From Isoptericola variabilis 225 (GTDB taxonomy: Bacteria; Actinomycetota; Actinomycetes; Actinomycetales; Cellulomonadaceae): a stretch of DNA of 64,000 nucleotides. This document shows, in pieces, positions 45,662 through 54,926 of the stretch (positions are counted from its first letter, which is position 1; the number at the start of each line of letters is the position of its first letter). Location: assembly GCF_000215105.1 (NCBI RefSeq), contig NC_015588.1, positions 1,922,001 through 1,986,000 of the forward strand, given 5' to 3'. The notes below the pieces were generated by a model. That model was not told where the DNA came from and made no database searches. It saw only the letters and a program-made list of their open reading frames with translations. Both the position numbers and the translations under genes were made by a program.

Positions 45662-47398
45662 ATGCCGAGCACGTCCCCCGTCGTCGTCCAGCCGTCCTTC
45701 GAGGAGCTGGGGACGCCGCTGCGGGACGTGACGTTCGTCGTCGTCGACCTCGAGACGACGGGCGGGCGCACCGAGGACTCGGGCATCACGGAGATCGGCG
45801 CGGTGAAGGTCCGCGGCGGCGAGGTCCTCGGCGAGCTGCAGTCGCTCGTCAACCCGGGCCACCCCGTGCCGGCGTTCGTCGCCCGGCTCACGGGCATCAC
45901 GACGGCGATGGTCGCCACCGCCCCCGACCTCGCCCTCGTGCTGCCGAGCTTCCTGGAGTTCGCGCGCGGGTCCGTGCTCGTGGCGCACAACGCCCCGTAC
46001 GACGTCGGCTTCCTGCGCGCGGCGTGCGAGCGCCTCGGGTACCCGTGGCCGGGCTTCCGCGTCGTCGACACGGTGCCGCTGGCGCGCCGCGTCGTCACCC
46101 GCGACGAGGCCCCCAACCACAAGCTGTCCACGCTCGCGGCGCTCTTCCGCGCCCGCACGACGCCGCAGCACCGCGCGCTCGCCGACGCGCGCGCGACGGT
46201 CGACGTGCTCCACGGCCTGCTCGAGCGCCTCGCGCCGCTGGGCGTGACGCACCTCGAGGACCTCGCGACCGCCGCCGACCCGGTGCCGCCCGAGGTGCGG
46301 CGCAAGCGCCACCTCGCCGACGGGCTGCCGGACGCCCCGGGCGTCTACCTGTTCCGCGGCCCGGGCGACGAGGTCCTCTACGTCGGCACCTCGACCAACA
46401 TCCGCAAGCGCGTGCGCACGTACTTCACGGCGGGCGAGAAGCGCCGCCGCATCACCGAGATGGTGCGCATCGCGCACGCCGTCACTCCCGTGGTGTGCGC
46501 GACGCCGCTCGAGGCGCAGGTGCGCGAGCTGCGGCTCATCACCGAGCACGCGCCCCGGTACAACCGCCGCTCGAAGCACCCGGAGCGCCACGCCTGGGTC
46601 CGGCTGACCGACGAGCCGTACCCGCGGCTGTCGGTGGTCCGTGACGTGCGGGACGGGACGCCGCACATCGGTCCGTTCGGGTCGCGGCGCGCCGCGCAGG
46701 ACGCGGTCGACGCGCTGCACGACGCCCTGCCGCTGCGGCAGTGCACGGCCCGGCTGCCCCGCGTCGCGCGGGTCGCGGGCAGCCCGTGCGCGCTGGCGGG
46801 CATGGGGCGCTGCTCGGCCCCGTGCACGACGACGCAGGGCCCGGACGACGCGTACGCGGAGGTCGCGCGGGTCGCGGCCGAGGCGCTCACGGGCGACCCG
46901 TCGCCCGTCGTGCGGGCGCTGTCCGAGCGCATCGCGCGGCTCGCCGCCGAGCAGCGCTACGAGGAGGCCGGCCACGTCACGGCCCGGCTGCGGGCGTTCG
47001 TGCAGGGGGCCGGGCGGGCGCAGCGCCTCGCGCCGCTCGCGCGGTGCGCCGAGATCGTCGCCGCCCGTGCGACGGCGTCGGGCGGCTGGGAGCTCGTCGT
47101 CGTCAAGCACGGGCGGCTCGCCGCGACGGCCGTGACCCGCCCCGACGAGGACCCGCTGCCCGTGGTGGACGCCCTGCGCGCGACGGCGGAGGCGGTCGAG
47201 CCGCCGGTCCCGCCGGCCCCGGCGTGCCACCCCGAGGAGGCGGCGCTCGTCCTCGGCTGGCTCGACCAGCCCGGGACCCGCCTGGTGCACGTGAGCGACC
47301 CGTGGGCCTGCCCGGTGCGGTCCGCGGCCGCGCACGCGGACCTGGCGTGGGCGTCCGGCGAGGTCAGGGCCCGCGTGGCTACGATGGCCGCATGCTGA
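45662..47398 (+). CDS. DEDDh exonuclease / GIY-YIG (UvrC N-terminal) fusion
   Basis: DNA repair-type nuclease of 578 aa with two nuclease folds. Residues about 20-185 form a DnaQ-type 3'-5' exonuclease: VVDLETTG, AHNAPYDVGFL and HRALADARATVDV. From about 225 a GIY-YIG domain follows: PGVYLFRGPG, VLYVGTSTNIRKRVRTYF. A UvrC-like Cys segment (CALAGMGRCSAPCTT) and UVR-like helix come next. The C-terminal RNase H and HhH domains of UvrC are missing. It matches Rv2191 in layout. Confidence 0.9.
   Translation: MPSTSPVVVQPSFEELGTPLRDVTFVVVDLETTGGRTEDSGITEIGAVKVRGGEVLGELQSLVNPGHPVPAFVARLTGITTAMVATAPDLALVLPSFLEFARGSVLVAHNAPYDVGFLRAACERLGYPWPGFRVVDTVPLARRVVTRDEAPNHKLSTLAALFRARTTPQHRALADARATVDVLHGLLERLAPLGVTHLEDLATAADPVPPEVRRKRHLADGLPDAPGVYLFRGPGDEVLYVGTSTNIRKRVRTYFTAGEKRRRITEMVRIAHAVTPVVCATPLEAQVRELRLITEHAPRYNRRSKHPERHAWVRLTDEPYPRLSVVRDVRDGTPHIGPFGSRRAAQDAVDALHDALPLRQCTARLPRVARVAGSPCALAGMGRCSAPCTTTQGPDDAYAEVARVAAEALTGDPSPVVRALSERIARLAAEQRYEEAGHVTARLRAFVQGAGRAQRLAPLARCAEIVAARATASGGWELVVVKHGRLAATAVTRPDEDPLPVVDALRATAEAVEPPVPPAPACHPEEAALVLGWLDQPGTRLVHVSDPWACPVRSAAAHADLAWASGEVRARVATMAAC
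47380..47385 (+). promoter_or_regulatory. -10-like TACGAT for the Lrp-domain gene, inside the upstream gene
   Basis: TACGAT ends 6 nt before the ATG at 47392 and lies within the last codons of the exonuclease gene. Confidence 0.4.
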
Positions 47399-47670
47399 CC
47401 GCGATCGTGCTCATCGACACCGAACCGGACCGCATCCCCGAGGTCGCGAACGAGGTGACCGAGCTCAAGGGCGTGAGCGAGGTCTACTCCGTCACGGGCA
47501 AGGCCGACCTCGTCGCCATGGTGCGCGTCCGCGAGCACGACGCGCTGGCGACCGTCATCGCGGACGGCATCTCCAAGGTCCCGGGCGTGCTGCGCACCGA
47601 GACGCTCATCGCGTTCCGCACCTACTCGAGCGTCGACCTCGAGCAGGCGTTCGCCCTCGGCCTGGACTGA
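47392..47670 (+). CDS. Lrp/AsnC ligand-binding-domain (RAM) protein
   Basis: Stand-alone RAM domain, 92 aa, without the Lrp HTH: LTAIVLIDTEPDRIPEVANE, VYSVTGKADLVAMVRV and RTETLIAFRTYSS. Such proteins bind amino acids and may modulate regulators or enzymes; next to trpD a tryptophan link is possible but not shown. It overlaps the upstream gene by 7 nt. Confidence 0.9.
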   Translation: MLTAIVLIDTEPDRIPEVANEVTELKGVSEVYSVTGKADLVAMVRVREHDALATVIADGISKVPGVLRTETLIAFRTYSSVDLEQAFALGLD

Positions 47671-47674
47671 TCCG

Positions 47675-47692
47675 GGGCGCGACCGCGCGCCC
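47675..47692. terminator. Short GC hairpin between the Lrp-domain gene and trpD
   Basis: GGGCGCG / CGCGCCC, 7 bp perfect, with an ACCG loop, just past the stop. Convergent genes. Confidence 0.45.
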
Positions 47693-47706
47693 GCACCCCC
47701 GGCGCG

Positions 47707-48792
47707 TCAGCGGGACGAGGCCTCGGCCCACCGGCGGAGCACGTCGGCCGCGGCGCCGTCGTCGACGCTGCGCGCGGCGTGCTCGAGGCCGGCCTGCAGG
47801 CGCTCGACGAGCGATCCCGACGCGGTGCCGGACAGGCGGCCGTCGGCGACCAGCGCGGCGGCCGCGTTGAGCAGGACCGTCTCGCGGACGGCCCCGTGCG
47901 CGCCGTCGAGCAGGTCGCGCGCCACCGCGGCGTTGTGCACCGCGTCGGCGCCCCGCAGGTCCTCGACGCGGATGCGCTGCAGCCCCAGGTCGGCGGCGGC
48001 GTCGAGCCGCTGCTCGGTGACGTCGCCGTCACGCACCTCCCACACGGTCGCGCCGCCCGTCGCCGCGAGCTCGTCGAGCCCGTCGTCGCCGCGGAAGACG
48101 AGGGCCTGCGTCCCGCGCGCGGCGAACACGCCGGCCATCTTCGGCGCCATGACGGGGTCGGCGCAGCCGACCGCCGTCGCGCGCGGCTGGGCCGGGTTCG
48201 TCAGCGGGCCGAGGAAGTTGAACACCGTCGGGATGCCGAGGTCCTTGCGCGCGACGCCGGCGTGCCGCATCGACGGGTGGAACACCTGCGCGAAGCAGAA
48301 GGTGATGCCGACCTCGTCGGCGAGCTCGGCGACCCGCTCCGGCGGGTGGTCGAGCCGGATCCCGAGCGCCTCGAGGACGTCGGCCGAGCCGGACGACGAC
48401 GACGCCGCGCGGTTGCCGTGCTTGACGACGCGCACGCCGGCGCCGGCGAGCACGATCGCCGCCATCGTGGAGACGTTCACGGTGTGCGCGCGGTCGCCGC
48501 CGGTGCCGACGATGTCCACCGACGGGCCCTCGACCTCCAGGCGCCGGGCGTGCCCGAGCATCGCGTCGGCGAGCGCGGTGAGCTCGGTGACCGTGACGCC
48601 CTTGGCGCGCAGCCCCACGAGGAAGCCCGCGAGCCGCACCGGCGAAACCTCGCCGGACATGACCTCGTCCATGGCCCACGCCGCCTGCTCGGCCGTGAGG
48701 TCCTGGCCCTGCACGAGCTGCGTGAGCAGCTCCGGCCAGGTCGCGACGGCGGGGGCCGGCGGGGCGGAGGGCGTGGCGTCGGTGCTGGGCAC
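47707..48792 (-). CDS. trpD: Anthranilate phosphoribosyltransferase
   Basis: Second committed step of tryptophan synthesis (anthranilate plus PRPP), 361 aa. PRPP loop [14 protein letters not shown], anthranilate site [21 protein letters not shown], and [23 protein letters not shown] start with AAGGAA 4 nt upstream. Separated from other trp genes, as in M. tuberculosis (Rv2192c). Confidence 0.95.
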   Translation of the reverse strand: MPSTDATPSAPPAPAVATWPELLTQLVQGQDLTAEQAAWAMDEVMSGEVSPVRLAGFLVGLRAKGVTVTELTALADAMLGHARRLEVEGPSVDIVGTGGDRAHTVNVSTMAAIVLAGAGVRVVKHGNRAASSSSGSADVLEALGIRLDHPPERVAELADEVGITFCFAQVFHPSMRHAGVARKDLGIPTVFNFLGPLTNPAQPRATAVGCADPVMAPKMAGVFAARGTQALVFRGDDGLDELAATGGATVWEVRDGDVTEQRLDAAADLGLQRIRVEDLRGADAVHNAAVARDLLDGAHGAVRETVLLNAAAALVADGRLSGTASGSLVERLQAGLEHAARSVDDGAAADVLRRWAEASSR

Positions 48793-48859
48793 GGCGTTCC
48801 TTCGGTGGGGGTCGGGCGTGGTGGCGCTCCCGGCCGGCCGGGGCCGACGGGGCGCGCGG

Positions 48860-49267
48860 TCAGGACAGGAGGGAGGAGACGGCCTTCTGCAGCTCGAAGG
48901 CGTCGAGCGGCCGCGACACGACCGCGTCGGCGAGCGACCACGACGCGAGCCACGCGTCCTCGGCCCGCGCCGTGAGCACGAGCACGGGCGGGCACTCGTA
49001 CACCTCGTTCTTCAGCTGGCGGCACAGCCCCATGCCGCCGGCCTTGTCGGCCTCGCCGTCGAGCACGAGCAGGTCCCACGCCTTGCCGTCGGCCGCGGCG
49101 ACCACGGCGCTCGGCGTGGCCACCTCGGTCCACGCGATCTCGGGTTCGTGCGCTCCCAGGCGCGGCCCGACGGCCAGGCGCACCTGCTCGCGCACCGTCC
49201 GGTCGTCGCTGTAGAGCAGGACACGGGGACCGGGCTGCGCCGTCCGGTCCGTCGCGTGGTCCGACAT
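48860..49267 (-). CDS. Stand-alone response-regulator receiver protein
   Basis: Receiver-only protein, 135 aa, no output domain. Acid pair in LLYSDDRT, phospho-acceptor Asp in LLVLDGEAD, switch Thr in VLVLTAR; the usual Lys-Pro is replaced by Arg-Pro ([10 protein letters not shown]). The ATG at 49267 has GGAGG 8 nt upstream. No histidine kinase is near. Divergent from ctaE with a 253-bp gap. Confidence 0.85.
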   Translation of the reverse strand: MSDHATDRTAQPGPRVLLYSDDRTVREQVRLAVGPRLGAHEPEIAWTEVATPSAVVAAADGKAWDLLVLDGEADKAGGMGLCRQLKNEVYECPPVLVLTARAEDAWLASWSLADAVVSRPLDAFELQKAVSSLLS

Positions 49268-49520
49268 GTGCATCGCCTCCGCAGACGCGTGGGGTGGGAC
49301 CCGGCCGGCCGGCGCGGGTCTCGACGGTGTTTGCTGGCATCGTGGCACACCCGCGTCACCTCGGTCAGCCCGATCTCGTGGCGTTTTCGTGGCACTCTGC
49401 GCCGATACGTCAGATCGCGACGGCCGAGTGGCGAGATTCCGCAGATTCTGTGGATGAGATCCCCACGAACGACGCCACCGGGTGGCTCGGACCGGCCTGT
49501 TGTCAGCAATAATGGCTCAC

Positions 49521-50165
49521 GTGTCGACCGCAACGGCTGCTGCCCCCCATGCCCACCAGCACGTGAGCGTCAACCGTCCGAACCCGGTGTCGGTCGGGAC
49601 GATCGTGTGGCTCGCGAGCGAGCTGATGTTCTTCGCGGGCCTGTTCGCGATGTACTTCACCGTGCGCTCCGTGATGCCCGACGCCGAGTGGGCCGCGGAG
49701 ACCGAGAAGCTGAACCTGACGTTCGCCGCGATCAACACCACGGTCCTGGTGCTGTCGTCGGTGACGTGCCAGTTCGGCGTGTGGGCGGCGGAGCGGTTCC
49801 AGCCCGTGCGGACGGGCTCGCTGCTGCAGGTCAACCGTTGGGGCATGAACGAGTGGATGACGCTGACCTACCTCATGGGCGCGTTCTTCATCGGCGGGCA
49901 GATCTTCGAGTACGCCGAGCTCGTGCACCACGGCGTGACGCTGTCGTCGAGCGCCTACGGCTCGGTCTTCTACCTGACGACGGGCTTCCACGGCCTGCAC
50001 GTCGTGGGCGGTCTGATCGCGTTCCTGTTCCTGCTCGGCCGCTCGTTCGCCGCCCGGAACTTCGGCCACCACGAGGCGACCACCGGCATCGTCACGTCGT
50101 ACTACTGGCACTTCGTCGACGTGGTGTGGATCGCGCTCTTCGCCGTCATCTACCTCCTGCGCTGA
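49521..50165 (+). CDS. ctaE: Cytochrome c oxidase subunit III
   Basis: Membrane subunit of aa3 oxidase, 214 aa, five or so spans. Characteristic blocks: [38 protein letters not shown] and [18 protein letters not shown] 49521 is preferred because AATAAT ends 7 nt upstream and the product starts STATAAA, as in relatives; ATG 49512 three codons upstream is possible. First gene of the ctaE-qcrCAB operon. Confidence 0.95.
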   Translation: MSTATAAAPHAHQHVSVNRPNPVSVGTIVWLASELMFFAGLFAMYFTVRSVMPDAEWAAETEKLNLTFAAINTTVLVLSSVTCQFGVWAAERFQPVRTGSLLQVNRWGMNEWMTLTYLMGAFFIGGQIFEYAELVHHGVTLSSSAYGSVFYLTTGFHGLHVVGGLIAFLFLLGRSFAARNFGHHEATTGIVTSYYWHFVDVVWIALFAVIYLLR

Positions 50166-50232
50166 CCGTCGCCGGCGGCGAGCCGGCACCTCCTGACCCT
50201 GCACCTTCCATCTGCGAGACGAGGATCATTTC

Positions 50233-51012
50233 GTGAAGGCACTCGCCGCCCGCAGGCACCACCGGGCCGCCCCGGTCGTGCTGCTGCTGCTGGCGCTGCT
50301 GGTCACGGGCGGCGTCTACGCCGTCCTTGCCCCGAGTCCGGCCACCGCCGACACCGCCAGCACCGCGGACATCGAGACCGGGAAGAAGCTCTTCCAGGCC
50401 AACTGCGCCACCTGCCACGGCCCCAACGCCGAGGGCACGTCCGAGGTGCCGTCCCTCGTGGGCGTGGGCGCCGCCGCGGTCGACTTCCAGGTCTCGACCG
50501 GCCGCATGCCCATGCAGATGAACGGTCCGCAGGCCCAGGACAAGCCGCGCCAGATGAACGAGGAGCAGACGGCGGCCCTCGCCGCCTACGTCGCCTCGCT
50601 CGGCCCGGGCCCGGCGATCCCCACGGACGAGCAGGTCGACCCGGCTCTCGGCGACGCCTCCAACGGCGCCCTGCTTTTCCGCACCAACTGCGCCATGTGC
50701 CACAACGCCGTGGGTGCGGGCGGTGCGCTGTCCGAGGGCAAGTGGGCGCCCGCGCTGTGGGACGTCTCGGAGCGCAACATCTACCAGGCCATGGTGACCG
50801 GCCCGCAGTCGATGCCGGTCTTCAACGACGCCAACATCACGCCGGAGGAGAAGCGGGACATCATCGCGTTCCTCGTCGAGCAGCGTGAGGGCTCGGCGGG
50901 CGGCATCAGCCTCGGCTCCCTCGGTCCCGTGAGCGAGGGCGTCTGGGCCTGGGTCGTCGGCATGGGCCTCCTCATCGGCGCCGCAGTGTGGATCGGAGCG
51001 AAGTCCTCGTGA
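50233..51012 (+). CDS. qcrC: Di-heme cytochrome c subunit of bcc complex
   Basis: Membrane-anchored cytochrome c, 259 aa. N-terminal signal-anchor, two CxxCH sites (CATCH about residue 57 and CAMCH about 156) and a C-terminal span, WAWVVGMGLLIGAAVWIG. The two hemes pass electrons directly to CtaC, so no soluble cytochrome c is needed. GTG start; the stop overlaps the qcrA start. Confidence 0.96.
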   Translation: MKALAARRHHRAAPVVLLLLALLVTGGVYAVLAPSPATADTASTADIETGKKLFQANCATCHGPNAEGTSEVPSLVGVGAAAVDFQVSTGRMPMQMNGPQAQDKPRQMNEEQTAALAAYVASLGPGPAIPTDEQVDPALGDASNGALLFRTNCAMCHNAVGAGGALSEGKWAPALWDVSERNIYQAMVTGPQSMPVFNDANITPEEKRDIIAFLVEQREGSAGGISLGSLGPVSEGVWAWVVGMGLLIGAAVWIGAKSS

Positions 51013-52064
51013 GCCAGAACGTCAACCCCAAGCCGTCGCAGGACGTCACCGCGGCGGGCAACGGGACCACGACGCACCCCGACCGGTTCGTCGACCCGGG
51101 CCTCCCGGAGCACAAGCCGCGCCTGGCCGACATCGACCCGAAGGCCGCGAAGCGCAACGAGCGCATCGTCGTCCTGCTCTTCGTGCTGTCGATCCTCGGC
51201 ACGATTGGCACCGTCGTCGCCTACTTCGCCGTGCGCCCCGACGGCACGACCGCGGGCACCCGTCTCTCGACCGTGCTCCTCGGCGTGGGCATGGCCGTCT
51301 CCCTGCTCGGCCTCGGGTTCGGGGCCGTGCACTGGGCCAAGACCCTCATGTCGAACCACGAGCACATCGAGGAGCGGCACGACAGCCGCAGCTCCGACGA
51401 GGTGCGCACCGTCGTCGCGCAGGCCTTCAAGGACGGCTACGAGGACTCGGGCCTCCCGCGCCGCGGCGTGCTCAAGGGCGCCGTCGTCTCGGCCCTCGCC
51501 CTGTTCCCGCTCACCATCGCCGTGCCGCTCGTCTCGAGCGTGGGCGGCGACTGGAACGTCGGCAAATTCCGCCACACCCTCTGGAAGACCGGCACGCGCC
51601 TGGCCTACGACCCCTCGGGTCGGCCCATCAAGGCCGCCGACCTCACCGTCGGCTCCGTCGCCCACGTCATCCCCGACGTCGACGAGGAGATGCGCGAGTC
51701 GCACGAGTGGATCACCGAGAAGTCGAAGGCCGTCGTCCTCCTGGTCCGGCTCAACCCGCAGGACCTCAAGGCCGACCAGTCGCCCGAGGGCGAGACCTGG
51801 TCGTACGACGGCATCGTCGCCTACTCGAAGATCTGCACCCACGTCGGCTGCCCGGTCGCCCTGTACGAGCAGCAGACGCACCACCTGCTGTGCCCGTGCC
51901 ACCAGTCGACCTTCGACATCTCCGACGGTGCCAAGGTCGTGTTCGGCCCGGCGAACCGGCCGCTGCCCCAGCTGCCGATCACGGTCGACGACGAGGGCTA
52001 CCTCGTGGCGCAGGACGACTTCGCCGAGCCCATCGGCCCGAGCTACTGGGAGCGCCTGAAGTGA
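51009..52064 (+). CDS. qcrA: Rieske iron-sulfur subunit of bcc complex
   Basis: Protein of 351 aa with the actinobacterial three-span N-terminus and a C-terminal Rieske domain. Cluster ligands CTHVGC and CPCHQS, followed by GPANRPLPQLPI. A twin-arginine-like LPRRGVLKGA lies before the last span. GTG overlaps the qcrC TGA, and its own stop overlaps the qcrB GTG. Confidence 0.96.
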   Translation: MSQNVNPKPSQDVTAAGNGTTTHPDRFVDPGLPEHKPRLADIDPKAAKRNERIVVLLFVLSILGTIGTVVAYFAVRPDGTTAGTRLSTVLLGVGMAVSLLGLGFGAVHWAKTLMSNHEHIEERHDSRSSDEVRTVVAQAFKDGYEDSGLPRRGVLKGAVVSALALFPLTIAVPLVSSVGGDWNVGKFRHTLWKTGTRLAYDPSGRPIKAADLTVGSVAHVIPDVDEEMRESHEWITEKSKAVVLLVRLNPQDLKADQSPEGETWSYDGIVAYSKICTHVGCPVALYEQQTHHLLCPCHQSTFDISDGAKVVFGPANRPLPQLPITVDDEGYLVAQDDFAEPIGPSYWERLK

Positions 52065-53758
52065 GCACCACGACCCACTCCCCCGAGGCGACCACACCGA
52101 TCGGCAAGGCCGCCGACTACCTGGACCAGCGGACCAAGGTCGGGGTCCTGACCAAGCAGCTCGTCCGCAAGGTTTTCCCGGACCACTGGTCGTTCATGCT
52201 GGGCGAGATCGCGCTCTTCTCGTTCGTGATCCTGATCCTGTCCGGGTTCTTCCTCACGATGTTCTTCGAGCCGTCGATGGCGCTCACGCACTACCACGGC
52301 GAGGGCCCGGCCTCGATGCAGGGCCAGCTCATGTCGGTCGCGTTCGCGTCGACGCTCGACCTGTCGTTCGAGGTGCGCGGCGGTCTGCTCATGCGGCAGA
52401 TCCACCACTGGTCCGCGCTCGTCTTCATGGCCGGCATCGTCGTCCACATGATGCGCGTGTTCTTCACGGGCGCCTTCCGCAAGCCGCGCGAGATCAACTG
52501 GCTCGTCGGCGTGACGATGCTCATCCTCGGTCTGGCCGCCGGCTTCACCGGCTACTCGCTGCCCGACGACGTCCTGTCCGGCAACGGCCTGCGCATCACC
52601 GACGGCGTGGTCAAGTCGATCCCCGTGATCGGCTCGTACATGTCGTACTTCATCTTCGGTGGCGAGTTCCCGGGCGAGCACATCATCCCGCGCCTGTTCA
52701 CGCTGCACATCCTGGTCGTGCCGGCGCTGCTGCTCGCGCTCATCGGCCTGCACCTGTTCCTCATGGTGCTCAACAAGCACACGCAGTACCCGGGCGGCGG
52801 CCGCACCGACCGGAACGTCGTCGGCTCCCCCGCGGTCCCGGCGTTCGCCACGAAGATGGGTGGCAACTTCTTCATCATCTTCGGCGTGCTGGCCCTCATG
52901 GGCGGCACGATGGCGATCAACAACGTCTGGAACTACGGGCCCTACGACCCCTCGCCGGTCTCCGCCGGCGCCCAGCCCGACTGGTACATGCTGTTCCTCG
53001 AGGGATCGCTGCGTCTCATGCCCGGCCAGGGCACCGAGTGGGTCATCGCCGGGTACACGCTCTCGCTGAACGTGCTCATCCCCGCGGTGGTCGTCCCCGG
53101 CCTGCTCTTCACGTTCCTGTTCGCCTACCCGTTCATCGAGGCGAAGGTCACGGGCGACACCCGCGAGCACCACGTGCTCGACCGTCCGCGCAACGTCCCG
53201 GTCCGTACGGGCCTCGGCGTGGCCTTCCTGACGGCCTTCGTCATCCTGGCCGTCGCGGGCTCGAACGACCTCGTGGCGACGCACTTCGATATGTCCCTCA
53301 ACGCGATCACGTGGGTGCTGCGGATCCTGTTCTTCGTCGGCCCGGTCTTCGCCTTCTGGGTCACCAAGCGGATCTGCCTGGGCCTGCAGCGCAAGGACCG
53401 CGAGCTCGTGCTCCACGGGCACGAGACGGGCCGCATCGTGCGCTTCGCGAACGGCGAGTACATCGAGGTCCACCGCCCGCTCGACGAGCAGGAGCGCTGG
53501 CTGCGCGTCAACTACGAGGCGCACCGGCCCCTCGAGATCGCGCCGGCCACGGATGCGCGCGGTGTCCGTCGCAAGGGCTACAAGGTCGACCGTCTGTGGC
53601 AGCGCCTGTCGCGGTTCTTCTTCGAGGACCGCGTCGAGCCGGTGACGCCCGCCGAGCTCGCGGCCGCTCACGCCCACGGCGAGCACGACGAGATCGAGGC
53701 GCACCACGGCACTCCCGAGCTGGTCTCGGGGTCCGGAAACGTCGAGCGGGAGCGCTGA
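52061..53758 (+). CDS. qcrB: Cytochrome b subunit of bcc complex
   Basis: Membrane subunit holding the quinone sites and two b hemes; 565 aa. Heme-ligand region RQIHHWSALVFMAGIVVHMM and the second pair in FTLHILVVPALLLALIGLHL. The PEWY motif appears as QPDWYMLFLEG. The actinobacterial C-terminal extension (about 430-565) has a conserved charged tail. A strong hairpin follows. Confidence 0.96.
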   Translation: MSTTTHSPEATTPIGKAADYLDQRTKVGVLTKQLVRKVFPDHWSFMLGEIALFSFVILILSGFFLTMFFEPSMALTHYHGEGPASMQGQLMSVAFASTLDLSFEVRGGLLMRQIHHWSALVFMAGIVVHMMRVFFTGAFRKPREINWLVGVTMLILGLAAGFTGYSLPDDVLSGNGLRITDGVVKSIPVIGSYMSYFIFGGEFPGEHIIPRLFTLHILVVPALLLALIGLHLFLMVLNKHTQYPGGGRTDRNVVGSPAVPAFATKMGGNFFIIFGVLALMGGTMAINNVWNYGPYDPSPVSAGAQPDWYMLFLEGSLRLMPGQGTEWVIAGYTLSLNVLIPAVVVPGLLFTFLFAYPFIEAKVTGDTREHHVLDRPRNVPVRTGLGVAFLTAFVILAVAGSNDLVATHFDMSLNAITWVLRILFFVGPVFAFWVTKRICLGLQRKDRELVLHGHETGRIVRFANGEYIEVHRPLDEQERWLRVNYEAHRPLEIAPATDARGVRRKGYKVDRLWQRLSRFFFEDRVEPVTPAELAAAHAHGEHDEIEAHHGTPELVSGSGNVERER

Positions 53759-53840
53759 GACTCCTGCAGGCTAGGACGGTGGCCCGTGCACCTCGACCCC
53801 GCTCGTGCGGGAGCGGTGCGCGGGTCACCGTCGTTCTCGG

Positions 53841-53885
53841 GTGGTGCCGGCGCCGCGGGCCGGCGGTCCGCGGCGCCGGCACCAC
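53841..53885 (+). terminator. Perfect 18-bp hairpin after qcrB
   Basis: Arms 53841-53858 and 53868-53885 pair without mismatch; loop of 9 nt. It lies 82 bp after qcrB and separates the respiratory operon from sodA. The rest of the 217-bp gap holds only the sodA leader. Confidence 0.8.
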
Positions 53886-53975
53886 GACGACCGGTGAGTT
53901 CGTCCGGTCCGGTACGACGACGTCCCCGCCGCACGCCTGCCGTGGCGTGCGGCCCGATCGAGGAGGTACCTCAGC

Positions 53976-54602
53976 ATGGCTGTCTACACGCTCCCTGACC
54001 TCACCTACGACTACGGTGCGCTCGAGCCCCACATCTCGGGCAAGATCATGGAGCTGCACCACTCGAAGCACCACAACACGTACGTGACGGGCGCGAACAC
54101 CGCGCTCGAGAAGCTCGAGGAGGCGCGCGACAAGGGCGACCTCGCCTCGGTCAACCTCCACGAGAAGAACCTCGCGTTCAACCTCGGCGGCCACGTCAAC
54201 CACTCGGCGTTCTGGACGAACCTCTCCCCCGAGGGCGGCGGCGAGCCGACCGGCGAGATCGGCGCCGCGATCGACGAGCACTTCGGCTCCTTCGAGAAGT
54301 TCAAGGCGCACTTCACCGCCGTCGCGACGGGCGTGCAGGGCTCCGGCTGGGCGATCCTCGCGTGGGACTCGATCGGCCAGAAGCTCGTCATCGTCCAGCT
54401 GTACGACCAGCAGGGCAACATCACGCTCGGCCTCACGCCCATCGTGCTGCTCGACTGCTGGGAGCACGCCTACTACCTCGACTACCTCAACGTCCGCCCC
54501 GACTACATCAAGGCGTGGTGGAACATCGTCAACTGGGCCGACGCCGAGGAGCGCCTCCAGCGGGCCAGGACGCAGACCGCGGGCCTGATCGTCCCCGCCT
54601 GA
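53976..54602 (+). CDS. sodA: Superoxide dismutase, Fe/Mn type
   Basis: Cytoplasmic SOD of 208 aa. Metal ligands: His in [12 protein letters not shown], His in [10 protein letters not shown], and Asp/His in [24 protein letters not shown] with the Gly/Gln pattern leans to the Mn type, not certain. GAGGAGG lies about 9 nt before the ATG. It stands between the two respiratory operons. Confidence 0.95.
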   Translation: MAVYTLPDLTYDYGALEPHISGKIMELHHSKHHNTYVTGANTALEKLEEARDKGDLASVNLHEKNLAFNLGGHVNHSAFWTNLSPEGGGEPTGEIGAAIDEHFGSFEKFKAHFTAVATGVQGSGWAILAWDSIGQKLVIVQLYDQQGNITLGLTPIVLLDCWEHAYYLDYLNVRPDYIKAWWNIVNWADAEERLQRARTQTAGLIVPA

Positions 54603-54624
54603 GCTTCCCGTCCCAGAAACGCCT

Positions 54625-54657
54625 CAGGGCCCCGCACGCGACGCGTGCGGGGCCCTG
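54625..54657 (+). terminator. Perfect 15-bp hairpin after sodA
   Basis: CAGGGCCCCGCACGC and its complement around a GAC loop, 22 bp after the sodA stop. Confidence 0.8.
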
Positions 54658-54720
54658 TCGCATCTCCCCGCGGATGGGACCCTCCCCTGAGGTCGACGGC
54701 TACCACGCCGGCACGTACGT

Positions 54721-54765
54721 CTCCGTTCGTCGCCGAAGCGCGCCGGGAGGGCGACCTTCAGGGAC
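54721..54765 (-). repeat. Intergenic repeat GTCGCCC-N15-GCGACGAACG, copy 2
   Basis: About 45 bp, 80-plus percent identical to copy 3 which starts 85 bp later in the same orientation; both are inverted relative to copy 1. Confidence 0.65.
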
Positions 54766-54805
54766 GGACGTGCGCGGCCGCGGTGCCGGCGTCGGGCACG
54801 TGCGG

Positions 54806-54850
54806 CTCCGTTCGTCGCCGACAGGCATCGGGAGGGCGACGTTCAGGGAC
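54806..54850 (-). repeat. Intergenic repeat GTCGCCC-N15-GCGACGAACG, copy 3
   Basis: CGTCGCC (54813-54819) pairs with GGCGACG (54835-54841) to form a 7-bp hairpin. The arms and spacing are the same as in copies 1 and 2. Confidence 0.65.
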
Positions 54851-54878
54851 ACGTCGCGGAGACGGTGCCGAAGATGCA

Positions 54879-54917
54879 GAAGGGCCCCGCGCGCCAGGAC
54901 GGCGAGCGGGGCCCTTC
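54879..54917 (-). terminator. 12-bp hairpin after ctaF
   Basis: GAAGGGCCCCGC / GCGGGGCCCTTC, perfect, with a 15-nt loop that can form a further short stem. It ends 10 bp past the ctaF stop. Confidence 0.75.
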
Positions 54918-54926
54918 GAGCGAGCG

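Larger units (their letters stand above)
54603..54926. other. Intergenic region between sodA and ctaF
   Basis: 324 bp without a gene. It contains a terminator for sodA, two copies of the intergenic repeat and a terminator for ctaF, each listed separately. No coding signal was seen in any frame. Confidence 0.8.

Noticed and set aside
43382..47335. 1317-codon open frame on the minus strand
   Set aside because: Antisense to fadD15 and the exonuclease fusion; composition is that of a GC-driven shadow.
49482..49520. Longer ctaE N-terminus from 49482
   Set aside because: It would include the promoter region; relatives start with STATA-type sequence as from 49521.
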